A stretch of DNA of 18,876 bases from SIG578 sp045543635. Lineage in GTDB: Bacteria; Bacillota; Clostridia; Oscillospirales; Ruminococcaceae. The DNA is taken from assembly GCA_045543635.1 (NCBI GenBank), contig JAZQMT010000122.1, forward strand, positions 1-18,876. Direction: 5' to 3'. Positions 6,326 to 13,668 of this stretch are shown one piece after another. The notes beneath the pieces were generated by a model that worked only from the letters and a program-made list of their open reading frames with translations, had not been told where the DNA came from and did no database searches. The stretch's first letter is position 1. Every line of letters starts with the position of its first letter. The position numbers and the translations under genes were made by a program.

Positions 6326-7255
6326 ATGGTCTGTAATAATATTTTAGAAGCAATGGGAAATACACCTATGATAAGGCTTTGCAGATTAGTCCAGCCCGAT
6401 AGTGCAGACATTCTTGTAAAATTTGAAGGGCTCAATGTCGGTGGTTCTATTAAAACAAGAACTGCCTATAATATGTTGCTTGAGGCTGAAAAACAAGGGC
6501 TTATTAATGAAAATACAATCATAGTTGAACCTACCAGCGGAAATCAAGGAATAGGTCTTTCGCTTGTTGGAGCGGTCAGGGGATATAAAACCAAAATAAT
6601 TATGCCTGATTCGGTAAGTGAAGAGCGCCGAAAGCTTGTCAGACATTACGGGGCAGAGGTTATTCTTATTCATGATGCCGGAGATATTGGTAAATGTATT
6701 GACGAATGTTTGCAAACAGCAATGAGAATGCAAAGAGAAGACCCGAATGTTTTTGTACCGCAGCAGTTTATAAATCCTGCAAATCCTGCTGTTCAGAGAA
6801 ATCAAACAGCGAAAGAAATTCTTGGGCAGGTCGGCACAGCTATTCACGGTTTTTGTTCGGGAATAGGAACAGGCGGCACGATTACAGGTATCGGAGAGGT
6901 TTTGAAAGAACATAATCCTGATATTGAAATTTGGGCGGTTGAACCTGAACACGCAGCGATCCTTTCGGGAGGTTCTATCGGAACACATATGCAAATGGGC
7001 ATTGGAGACGGCATAATTCCCGAAATCTTGAATCAGGAAATTTATAGCGAAATTTGTATTATAAAGGATGAAGAAGCAATAAAAACCGCCAAGGAGCTTG
7101 CTTCTAAAGAGGGCATCATGTGTGGTATTTCCAGCGGCACGAATGTTGCGGCTGCAATAAAGCTTGCCAAAAAGCTTGGAAAGGGAAAAACTGTTGTAAC
7201 AGTGCTTCCGGATACCGCCGAGCGTTATTTTTCCACTCCGCTTTTTGATGATTGA
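6326..7255 (+). CDS. PLP-dependent cysteine synthase family enzyme, variant active site
   Basis: The 309-aa fold-type II PLP enzyme follows the O-acetylserine sulfhydrylase plan. GNTPMIRL (11-18) is near the start, the PLP lysine is Lys43 in GGSIKTRT, the substrate loop is PTSGNQGIG (69-77), the phosphate-binding glycine loop is GIGTGGT (179-185), and SSGTN near the C-terminus binds the pyridine nitrogen. Length is normal for CysK. Two motifs depart from the usual form: NPGGSVKDR is here NVGGSIKTR, and TSGNTG is TSGNQG, where the Thr normally touches the substrate carboxylate. The activity may be cysteine synthesis from an activated serine, but another beta-replacement substrate is possible. 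GGAGG is 7 nt before the ATG. It is monocistronic between its own promoter and a strong terminator. I withhold a cysK symbol because of the loop changes. Confidence 0.85.
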   Translation: MVCNNILEAMGNTPMIRLCRLVQPDSADILVKFEGLNVGGSIKTRTAYNMLLEAEKQGLINENTIIVEPTSGNQGIGLSLVGAVRGYKTKIIMPDSVSEERRKLVRHYGAEVILIHDAGDIGKCIDECLQTAMRMQREDPNVFVPQQFINPANPAVQRNQTAKEILGQVGTAIHGFCSGIGTGGTITGIGEVLKEHNPDIEIWAVEPEHAAILSGGSIGTHMQMGIGDGIIPEILNQEIYSEICIIKDEEAIKTAKELASKEGIMCGISSGTNVAAAIKLAKKLGKGKTVVTVLPDTAERYFSTPLFDD

Positions 7256-7259
7256 CCTA

Positions 7260-7290
7260 CCGCTGACCGTTTCTTCGGTCAGCGGTTTTT
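7260..7290 (+). terminator. Intrinsic terminator after the cysteine-synthase-like gene
   Basis: Perfect 10-bp GC-rich stem (7260-7269 with 7276-7285), 6-nt loop and five T's. It begins 5 nt past the stop codon. Confidence 0.93.
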
Positions 7291-7361
7291 AAATATATCT
7301 AAAAAAACTATATTGTTTAATCAAAAAATGGAAAAAACATAAAAATCCCGCTTGATGTGTC

Positions 7362-7390
7362 TTGATTTCTATATAAAAAAGGCTTATAAT
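7362..7390 (+). promoter_or_regulatory. Promoter of thrS
   Basis: TTGATT (7362-7367), 17-nt spacer, TATAAT (7385-7390). The leader is only about 38 nt, so there is no room for a T-box, unlike tyrS in this window. Confidence 0.8.
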
Positions 7391-7434
7391 GATTGTATAT
7401 AGCGGCATTTTGCCAAAGGAAAGGATCTATTGTT

Positions 7435-9198
7435 ATGAAAATTATTTATAAGGACGGGACTGTTGCTGAATGTCCGCAGGAATTAGAGCTTGAGGTTCTC
7501 CGTCACACAGCTGCACATATTATGGCACAGGCAATCAGCCGCCTGTATCCTCATGCCGATTTTGGTTACGGTCCGGCAACCGAGAAAGGCTTTTACTATG
7601 ATGTTGATTTGGGTGATACAAAGCTCACAGATGAAGACCTTGCAAATATCGAAGCAGAAATGCGCAAGATAGTGAAAGAAAATCTTCCCATCAAGCCTTT
7701 TATCCTTCCCCGACAGGAGGCAGTAAAGCTTATGGAGGAGCGGGGTGAAAAATATAAGGTCGAGCATATTGGAGACCTTGATGAAGATGCTGAGATCAGC
7801 TTTTTTCAGCAGGGCGATTATGTCGATATGTGTATCGGTCCCCACCTTTGCTATACAAAAGCGTTAAAAGCTTTTAAAATTACCCAACAGTCCGGTGCTT
7901 ATTGGAAAAACGATAAGAATAATAAAATGCTCACTCGAATTAATGGCGTTGCATTTCGCACACAGCAGGAGCTTGACGATTACCTTAAGCTTTTGGAAGA
8001 GGCAGAACGCCGTGATCACAGAAAAATCGGTAAGGAAATGGGTTTATTTATGCTTTGTGATGAGGGCCCCGGATTTCCGTTCTTCCTGCCTAAGGGCATG
8101 CAGCTTAAAAATGCGCTTATAGATTATTGGCGTGATATACATGCAAGAAGCGGCTATGTTGAGGTTTCCACGCCGCTTATTATGAATCGTCACCTTTGGG
8201 AAACCAGCGGCCACTGGGATCATTATAAAGATAATATGTATTCTACTAAAATTGATGACGAGGATTTTTGCATCAAACCCATGAACTGCCCCGGCGGCGT
8301 TATGGTTTACAGAAGCCAGCTCCATAGCTATCGTGAATTGCCTCTGCGTGTCGGTGAGCTGGGTATTGTTCACCGTCACGAAATGAAGGGCGCCCTGCAC
8401 GGGCTGTTCCGTGTCCGCTGCTTTACGCAGGACGATGCCCATATCTTTATGCGACGAGACCAGATAACCGATGAAATTATGGGCGTTGTCCATCTTATCA
8501 ATGAGGTTTATGAGAAATTTGGATTTAAGTATTTTATTGAGCTTTCTACTCGTCCTGAAGATAGCATGGGCAGCGATGAGGATTGGGAGGCTGCAACCGA
8601 GGGCCTTAAAAATGCTCTTGAAAAACTTAATCTGCCTTATGTCTTAAATGAGGGAGACGGTGCGTTCTACGGTCCTAAAATCGACTTCCATTTGGAAGAC
8701 TCCTTGGGAAGAACATGGCAGTGCGGTACTATCCAGCTTGATTTCCAAATGCCGATAAACTTCGGTCTTGAATATGTCGATGAAAATAATGAGAAACAGC
8801 GTCCCATTATGATACACCGTGTTTGCTATGGTTCAATTGAACGCTTTATCGGTATCTTAACCGAGCATTTTGCAGGTAAATTTCCTGCATGGCTGGCTCC
8901 CTTGCAGGTAAAGGTTTTAACCTTGCCGGGTGTGGACGAGTCTTTTGCCAACAAGGTTTATGAGACCTTGCGCGAAAATAAGGTTCGTTGTGAGCTCGAT
9001 AACAGAAACGAGAAGATCGGCTATAAGATTCGTGAGGCCAGACAGGTTGATCGTGTTCCTTATATGCTTATCATCGGTGCAAAAGAGGTTGAAACGCAAA
9101 CGGTTTCTGTACGCGACATGGCAACCGACCAAACCGTTTCTATGACTCTCCCGGAATTTGTTTCTAAAATAGGCAAGGAAATTGCTGACAGAGCTTAG
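7435..9198 (+). CDS. thrS: Threonyl-tRNA synthetase lacking most of the TGS domain
   Basis: Charges tRNA-Thr with threonine. The start is placed at ATG 7435, preceded by AAGGAAAGGA; an upstream ATG at 7393 has no ribosome binding site and sits at the transcription start. The 587-aa product begins with ten TGS-like residues (MKIIYKDGTV) and then passes almost directly into the editing domain (LEVLRHTAAH), so about 50 residues of the usual N-terminal TGS domain are absent. The editing site is intact: HTAAH (24-28) and CIGPH (133-137). The class II catalytic domain carries the zinc ligands Cys285 (MNCPGG), His336 (DDAHIF) and His461 (MIHRV), with motif 2 at VHRHE. The anticodon-binding domain occupies about 490-587. 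It ends with TAG, showing that TAG is an ordinary stop here. Transcribed alone. Confidence 0.95.
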   Translation: MKIIYKDGTVAECPQELELEVLRHTAAHIMAQAISRLYPHADFGYGPATEKGFYYDVDLGDTKLTDEDLANIEAEMRKIVKENLPIKPFILPRQEAVKLMEERGEKYKVEHIGDLDEDAEISFFQQGDYVDMCIGPHLCYTKALKAFKITQQSGAYWKNDKNNKMLTRINGVAFRTQQELDDYLKLLEEAERRDHRKIGKEMGLFMLCDEGPGFPFFLPKGMQLKNALIDYWRDIHARSGYVEVSTPLIMNRHLWETSGHWDHYKDNMYSTKIDDEDFCIKPMNCPGGVMVYRSQLHSYRELPLRVGELGIVHRHEMKGALHGLFRVRCFTQDDAHIFMRRDQITDEIMGVVHLINEVYEKFGFKYFIELSTRPEDSMGSDEDWEAATEGLKNALEKLNLPYVLNEGDGAFYGPKIDFHLEDSLGRTWQCGTIQLDFQMPINFGLEYVDENNEKQRPIMIHRVCYGSIERFIGILTEHFAGKFPAWLAPLQVKVLTLPGVDESFANKVYETLRENKVRCELDNRNEKIGYKIREARQVDRVPYMLIIGAKEVETQTVSVRDMATDQTVSMTLPEFVSKIGKEIADRA

Positions 9199-9206
9199 TT
9201 TTTAAT

Positions 9207-9245
9207 GAAAGCCAAGGCGCCGCCTTGGCTTTCTTATAATTTTTG
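9207..9245 (+). terminator. Intrinsic terminator of thrS
   Basis: A 13-bp inverted repeat (9207-9219 with 9221-9233), GC-rich at its centre, followed by ttataattttt. Confidence 0.85.
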
Positions 9246-9259
9246 AAAGCAGTGAAAAT

Positions 9260-9979
9260 ATGGAGAAAATTTATAGCGAAACCTTTGCATTGCGCACCTC
9301 GGATTTTGATTGTCGCGGGCATATAAAGCCTTCGGCGGTACTTGATCTTTTTCAGGAGGCTGCAGGGGTGCATGCAGGTGCTTTAGGAGTAGGCTTTGAT
9401 GACCTTATGAAAAAACAGCTTCTCTGGGTGTTGGTTAAGGTTAAATATCAGGTTTTAAATAATATCAAAAGGCATCAGCGAGTCGTTGTTAAAACCTGGC
9501 CACTGAAACCATCGCGCATTGTTCTTGAAAGGGATTATCTTATAGAGGACGAAAAGGGAAATGTACTTGTAAAGGGAACTTCGCAGTGGGTTACTATACA
9601 CAGTGAAAAGCGAAAGTTTGTTCCGTCAACCGATATATATCCCTTTGAGGATTTTTGCGAGGATAGAACCTTTGAGGAAAAATTCTCTAAAAACGCTGAT
9701 TTTGATAGTGAGGATGCCGTAAAGAAAATAACACCGAGCTTTTGTGAGCTTGATATGAATGGCCACGTTAATAATATCAGATATGCTGACTATGTTTTAA
9801 ATTGCCTTGATTTAAAAGATGAGGCTATTGAAAGCTTTCAGCTCGATTTTCATAAAGAGGTCTATAAGGATATGCCTATAAGCATCTATATAGAAAAATC
9901 AGATGGGCAAATTTTAGCTAAAGGCGCAAATGAGCAGGGAGAAAGAATGTTTTCAGCTTCACTTTGCTTAAAAAAGTAA
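9260..9979 (+). CDS. Acyl-ACP thioesterase
   Basis: Hydrolyses acyl-ACP to release fatty acids from the type II synthase in the cytosol. The 239-aa protein is a double hot-dog of the PF01643 family. The N-terminal hot-dog has H21 and the helix AVLDLFQEAAG (26-36). QWVTIHSEKRK (109-119) closes that half. The C-terminal hot-dog carries the catalytic signature ELDMNGHVNN (163-172) with Asp165, Asn167 and His169. Length fits bacterial members. The Shine-Dalgarno site is weak (aaagcagtga before ATG). It lies 61 nt after thrS behind a terminator, so it is probably expressed from its own weak promoter or by readthrough. No obvious partner gene is nearby. Confidence 0.88.
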   Translation: MEKIYSETFALRTSDFDCRGHIKPSAVLDLFQEAAGVHAGALGVGFDDLMKKQLLWVLVKVKYQVLNNIKRHQRVVVKTWPLKPSRIVLERDYLIEDEKGNVLVKGTSQWVTIHSEKRKFVPSTDIYPFEDFCEDRTFEEKFSKNADFDSEDAVKKITPSFCELDMNGHVNNIRYADYVLNCLDLKDEAIESFQLDFHKEVYKDMPISIYIEKSDGQILAKGANEQGERMFSASLCLKK

Positions 9980-9986
9980 AATTCGC

Positions 9987-10015
9987 TTGCTTTTGGAAAA
10001 ACTTTATGCTAAAAT
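9987..10015 (+). promoter_or_regulatory. Promoter of the tyrS T-box leader
   Basis: TTGCTT (9987-9992), 17-nt spacer, extended -10 TATGCTAAAAT with the hexamer at 10010-10015. Confidence 0.7.
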
Positions 10016-10021
10016 ATTTTG

Positions 10022-10286
10022 TGTTAAAAGGCTTTGAAGGAAATAAGTAGAAAAAGATCAGCGGCTTAAAGAGAGCATTCGTCTGGTGTGAGAATGTAGC
10101 GCTCCTTTTTTGAATACATTCCCGAGCCGCCGCCTGAACACTTAAGTAGGGTAGGTCGGGTGTGCCCGTTACAGCATAGATGTGCATGCGCACATGCAAA
10201 GGAGCGTTTTGTGAAAAACGCTTAAACCAGAGGTGGTACCGCGATCATTCGTCCTCTGTCCCGTTGGGGCAGAGGAATTATTTTTT
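10022..10286 (+). promoter_or_regulatory. T-box leader of tyrS, tyrosine specifier
   Basis: The conserved T-box sequence GAGGTGGTACCGCG (10230-10243) is followed by a terminator with a 10-bp stem (10253-10262 with 10266-10275, one U-G pair) and a T run (10281-10286). Stem I begins near gagagc (10071). A candidate specifier is TAC (10115-10117, in gaaTACattcccgag), a Tyr codon that matches the downstream gene. Uncharged tRNA-Tyr is expected to stabilise the antiterminator and let tyrS be transcribed. The leader accounts for the whole gene-free gap between 9980 and 10298. Confidence 0.92.
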
Positions 10287-10298
10287 GGAGGAAAGAAA

Positions 10299-11516
10299 AT
10301 GAAAATTTATGAAGAACTTGTTGCCCGTGGCCTTATCGCACAGGTAACCGACGAGAGCGAGATTCGTGACCTTATTAATAACGGCGGAGCAAAATTCTAT
10401 ATTGGCTTTGACCCGACGGCGGATTCACTCCATGTCGGTCATTTTATGGCGCTGTGCTTAATGAAAAGATTGCAGCTTGCCGGCAACCGCCCTGTCGTTC
10501 TTATCGGCGGCGGCACCGGCCATGTTGGTGACCCCTCGGGCAGAACCGATATGCGTTCTATGATGACTGCCGAAACGATACAGCACAACTGTGACTGCTT
10601 TAAAAAGCAGATGGAACGTTTTATTGAATTCGGCGAGGATAAAGCCATTATGGTAAATAATGCTGATTGGCTGTTAAAGCTTAACTATGTCGAGCTTCTG
10701 CGCGATGTCGGAGCCTGTTTCTCGGTTAATAATATGCTTAGAGCCGAGTGCTATAAGCAGAGAATGGAAAAGGGACTCAGCTTCCTTGAGTTTAACTATA
10801 TGATCATGCAGGCTTATGACTTTTATTATCTCCATGAAAATTACGGTTGCAATATGCAGTTCGGCGGTGATGATCAGTGGAGTAATATGCTTGCGGGTAC
10901 GGACCTTATTCGCCGCAAAACCGGTGATGACGCTTATGCTATGACCATCACACTGCTTATGAACAGCGAAGGTAAAAAGATGGGCAAAACTGCAAACGGT
11001 GCTGTTTGGCTCGATCCCAATAAAACCTCTCCCTTTGAGTTTTATCAGTATTGGCGCAATGTTGATGATGCCGATGTTATGAAATGTATCCGCATGCTCA
11101 CATTTATCCCCATTGAAGAAATCGAGGAAATGGAAAAATGGGAAGACAGCCGTATTAACGAGAAAAAAGAAATCCTTGCTTACGAGCTTACCAATCTAGT
11201 TCACGGTAAAGAAGAGGCTGACAAGGCAAAAGAGGTTTCCCATTCGCTTTTCTCCGGCGAGGGAGACGATGCCAATATGCCCACAACCGAGCTTTCCGAA
11301 GTTTCTGAGGAGGGTATGGGTATTATTGACCTTATGATAGCCTGCTCCCTCTGCGCAAGCCGCGGTGAAGCCAGAAGGCTTATTGAGCAGGGCGGTGTTT
11401 CGGTAGATGGTGAAAAGGTTGCCGCTATAAATGCAGTTATCTCCAAAGCTGCTCTTACTGACGGTGTTAAGATCAAAAAGGGTAAAAAGGTTTTTCATCG
11501 TGCTATTATAAAATAA
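10299..11516 (+). CDS. tyrS: Tyrosyl-tRNA synthetase
   Basis: Class I synthetase charging tRNA-Tyr. Start ATG 10299 is taken because GGAGG (10287-10291) precedes it directly; an earlier ATG at 10233 lies inside the T-box sequence. The 405-aa product shows YIGFDPTADSLHVGH (HIGH-type motif, about 34-48), GGGTGHVGDPSGR, the tyrosine-pocket region FNYMIMQAYDF, GGDDQWSN, and KKMGKT as the KMSKS-type loop. A C-terminal S4 RNA-binding domain (about 335-400) contains SRGEARRLIEQGGVSVDG. Length is typical of the bacterial TyrS group. It is controlled by the T-box leader and ends before a hairpin at 11521. Confidence 0.97.
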   Translation: MKIYEELVARGLIAQVTDESEIRDLINNGGAKFYIGFDPTADSLHVGHFMALCLMKRLQLAGNRPVVLIGGGTGHVGDPSGRTDMRSMMTAETIQHNCDCFKKQMERFIEFGEDKAIMVNNADWLLKLNYVELLRDVGACFSVNNMLRAECYKQRMEKGLSFLEFNYMIMQAYDFYYLHENYGCNMQFGGDDQWSNMLAGTDLIRRKTGDDAYAMTITLLMNSEGKKMGKTANGAVWLDPNKTSPFEFYQYWRNVDDADVMKCIRMLTFIPIEEIEEMEKWEDSRINEKKEILAYELTNLVHGKEEADKAKEVSHSLFSGEGDDANMPTTELSEVSEEGMGIIDLMIACSLCASRGEARRLIEQGGVSVDGEKVAAINAVISKAALTDGVKIKKGKKVFHRAIIK

Positions 11517-11520
11517 ACGG

Positions 11521-11552
11521 AGGGGCAACAGATTATATCTGCTGCCCCTTTG
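11521..11552 (+). terminator. Hairpin after tyrS, probable terminator
   Basis: A 12-nt arm (11521-11532) pairs with 11538-11549 apart from one mismatch, with a 5-nt loop. The T tail is short. It lies 4 nt past the stop codon. Confidence 0.65.
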
Positions 11553-11555
11553 CGC

Positions 11556-11584
11556 TTGAACCGGCTTAAAAAATATGGTATAAT
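11556..11584 (+). promoter_or_regulatory. Promoter of the FakA-like/ABC operon
   Basis: TTGAAC (11556-11561), 17-nt spacer, TATAAT (11579-11584), 31 nt before the first ATG of the operon. Confidence 0.85.
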
Positions 11585-11615
11585 ACTTCCATTCTTTAAA
11601 AAAGGAGAGATAAAA

Positions 11616-11867
11616 ATGTTAGATTACAGATATGATACACAGCTTCTAATCGAGGGCGAGGATCTTGATGAGGATGCGATAGACGCTTATTTCAGAGCCA
11701 ATTTTAAAGGTGACTGCCTTATCGCCGCAGGCGATGATGAGCTTATAAAGATCCATTTTCACACCAATGAGCCTTGGCAGGTTTTAGAATATTGTGCTTC
11801 ACTTGGTGAAATATTTGATATTGTTGTCGAGGATATGGACAGGCAGGCGAGAGGACTGAAAGGGTAA
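11616..11867 (+). CDS. Small stand-alone FakA/DAK-related domain protein
   Basis: An 83-aa soluble protein. ATG 11616 is chosen because AAGGAGAG lies 7 nt upstream; an ATG at 11550 is upstream of the promoter's -10. The sequence (YDTQLLIEGEDLDEDAIDAY..., GDDELIKIHFHTNEPWQVLE..., GEIFDIVVEDMDRQ) resembles the middle to C-terminal module of FakA/YloV, where the usual text is like GDDDLVKVHVHTNDPGKVL followed by ENMRxQ. The kinase part is absent, so it is not a kinase by itself. Such small proteins are sometimes annotated as relatives of dihydroxyacetone kinase. Its stop overlaps the ABC transporter start by one base (TAATG), implying coupled translation. Function unknown; a ligand-binding or regulatory role for the transporter is conceivable. 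Confidence 0.75.
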   Translation: MLDYRYDTQLLIEGEDLDEDAIDAYFRANFKGDCLIAAGDDELIKIHFHTNEPWQVLEYCASLGEIFDIVVEDMDRQARGLKG

Positions 11868-13582
11868 TGCTGAAAAGATTTATTTCCTATTATAAACCGC
11901 ATAAAAAGCTGTTTATGCTTGATATGCTGGCATCTTTGTTTATTTCGGTGCTGGGCATGGTTTACCCCGTGGTAACGAGAAACATGCTTAACGATTATAT
12001 TCCTAATAAAAAAATCAAACTGATAGTAATATTCGGGATTGCACTGTTTATTATTTACTTTGTTCGTATGCTGCTTCGATATTTTGTGCAGTATTATGGG
12101 CATATCATCGGAATAAGGATGCAGGCGCAAATGCGGCTTGATATGTTTAAGAAACTGCAAAAACTGCCTTTTTCCTTCTTTGATGAAAATGAAACGGGAA
12201 AAATCATGTCCCGCCTTACGAGCGACCTTGCCGATATTTCCGAGCTTGCGCATCACGGCCCTGAAAATTTGCTCATTTCGGGCATTATGGTAGTGGCATC
12301 ATTTGGTTACCTTTTGAGCATCAATGTTCCGCTCACCCTTATCGTCTTTGCCTGTGTTCCGCTCCTTGGTGCCGCGGCTTACTTTTTTCGTAAAAAAATG
12401 CACAATGCATTTATGGAAAGCCGTAAAAGTGTTGCTCAGATTTCTGCCGCGGTAGAAAGCAGTGTAACAGGTATTCGCGTTACCAAAGCATTTAATAATA
12501 ATGAAACCGAAGTTAAGAAATTCGTAGAGGGGAATAATCGGCTCATTAGCGCCCGTAAGGTTGCTTATGATGCAATGGGCAAATTCTTTTCCAGCACTAA
12601 TTTCGTTACCGATGTATTTAACATTTTAGTTCTTATTGCAGGGGGACTTTTTCTTTATAACAGAGAGATAAATTTCGGCGATTACTCATCTTTTATCATT
12701 TCGATAAACCTCTTTATCAGCCCTGTTATGACGCTTGCGAACTTTACTGAACAATATCAGAATGCATCAACAGGCTTTGCAAGATTTCTTGAAATAATGG
12801 ATGAAAAAGAGGAAGAGGATAGCCTTGATGCAAAAGAGCTTTCCGATGTAAAGGGAGAAATATCCTTTGAAAATGTTTCTTTTTCATATAATAATTCTGA
12901 CTTGGTTTTAAATGATGTTTCATTTCATATAAAACCCGGCAGTAAAACCGCCTTTGTTGGCCCCTCAGGAGGAGGAAAAACCACAATTTGTCACCTTATC
13001 CCGCGCTTTTATCCGGTAAATGAAGGTAGTATAAAGATAGATGGTTTCGATATTAATAATATTACTTTAGCCTCGCTGCGTAATAGTATTGGTATTGTTC
13101 AGCAGGATGTTTTCCTTTTTAACGGTACTTTGCGTGAAAATATTATGTATGGCAAGGTGGACGCTACACAAGAGCAAATGATTGAGGCTGCTAAAAAAGC
13201 TAAAATTCATGATTATATCATCTCACTTCCCGATGGCTATGATTCGCAGATAGGCGAGAGGGGAGTCAAGCTTTCGGGCGGACAGAAGCAGAGAATATCT
13301 ATCGCAAGAATTTTCCTTAAAAACCCCGCAATCCTTATCCTTGACGAAGCAACCAGCGCCCTTGATAATACAACCGAAATTTTGATTCAAAGCGAATTTG
13401 ATAAACTGTGTGAAGGCAGAACAACTCTTATCGTTGCTCATAGGCTTTCGACCGTTAAAAATGCTGATGAAATTGTTGTGATTTCTGAGGGTAAAATAAC
13501 CGAACGCGGTGCGCATGATAAACTACTTTCTCAAAACGGAAGCTATGCCAAGCTTTACCGCGAACAATTTAGAGAAGAATAA
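11867..13582 (+). CDS. ABC transporter, fused permease and ATPase (exporter type)
   Basis: The 571-aa half-transporter probably works as a homodimer in the membrane. The N-terminal exporter membrane domain (about 1-310) has hydrophobic segments near 15-35, 50-75, 130-175 and 240-290, and the first coupling loop contains LPFSFFDENETGKIMSRL. The nucleotide-binding domain (about 325-571) has Walker A GPSGGGKTT (365-373), Q-loop VQQDVFLFN, signature LSGGQ (469-473), Walker B ILILDEATSALD with Asp493-Glu494, and H-loop His525 (VAHRLS). All catalytic residues are present. The substrate cannot be inferred: lipid, peptide and drug exporters share this plan. It starts at an ATG overlapping the preceding stop and is probably the main product of a two-gene operon. 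Confidence 0.95.
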   Translation: MLKRFISYYKPHKKLFMLDMLASLFISVLGMVYPVVTRNMLNDYIPNKKIKLIVIFGIALFIIYFVRMLLRYFVQYYGHIIGIRMQAQMRLDMFKKLQKLPFSFFDENETGKIMSRLTSDLADISELAHHGPENLLISGIMVVASFGYLLSINVPLTLIVFACVPLLGAAAYFFRKKMHNAFMESRKSVAQISAAVESSVTGIRVTKAFNNNETEVKKFVEGNNRLISARKVAYDAMGKFFSSTNFVTDVFNILVLIAGGLFLYNREINFGDYSSFIISINLFISPVMTLANFTEQYQNASTGFARFLEIMDEKEEEDSLDAKELSDVKGEISFENVSFSYNNSDLVLNDVSFHIKPGSKTAFVGPSGGGKTTICHLIPRFYPVNEGSIKIDGFDINNITLASLRNSIGIVQQDVFLFNGTLRENIMYGKVDATQEQMIEAAKKAKIHDYIISLPDGYDSQIGERGVKLSGGQKQRISIARIFLKNPAILILDEATSALDNTTEILIQSEFDKLCEGRTTLIVAHRLSTVKNADEIVVISEGKITERGAHDKLLSQNGSYAKLYREQFREE

Positions 13583-13621
13583 AGAAACACAGCGGCGCAA
13601 ATTTGCGCCGCTGTGTTTCTT
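13582..13621. terminator. 40-nt perfect palindrome, terminator of the ABC operon
   Basis: Arms of 20 nt (13582-13601 and 13602-13621) are exactly complementary with no spacer; the RNA hairpin will have a small AT loop. It is A-rich at the left and T-rich at the right end, so it can act on both strands between the convergent ABC operon and tsf. Its first base is the last base of the ABC stop codon. Confidence 0.85.
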
Positions 13622-13629
13622 AAAACATG

Positions 13630-13660
13630 AAAGTCTCCCGAAAAATCGGGAGACTTTTTA
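13630..13660. terminator. Terminator between tsf and the ABC operon
   Basis: A 12-bp stem (13630-13641 with 13646-13657) with 4-nt loop. The T run is best on the plus strand, but the hairpin starts 9 nt past the tsf stop and should also end the minus-strand transcript. Confidence 0.8.
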
Positions 13661-13668
13661 GGAACAAC

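Noticed and set aside
10233..10298. N-terminal extension of tyrS from an upstream ATG
   Set aside because: It lies within the conserved T-box and terminator sequence. The ATG at 10299 has a proper GGAGG and gives a normal TyrRS N-terminus.
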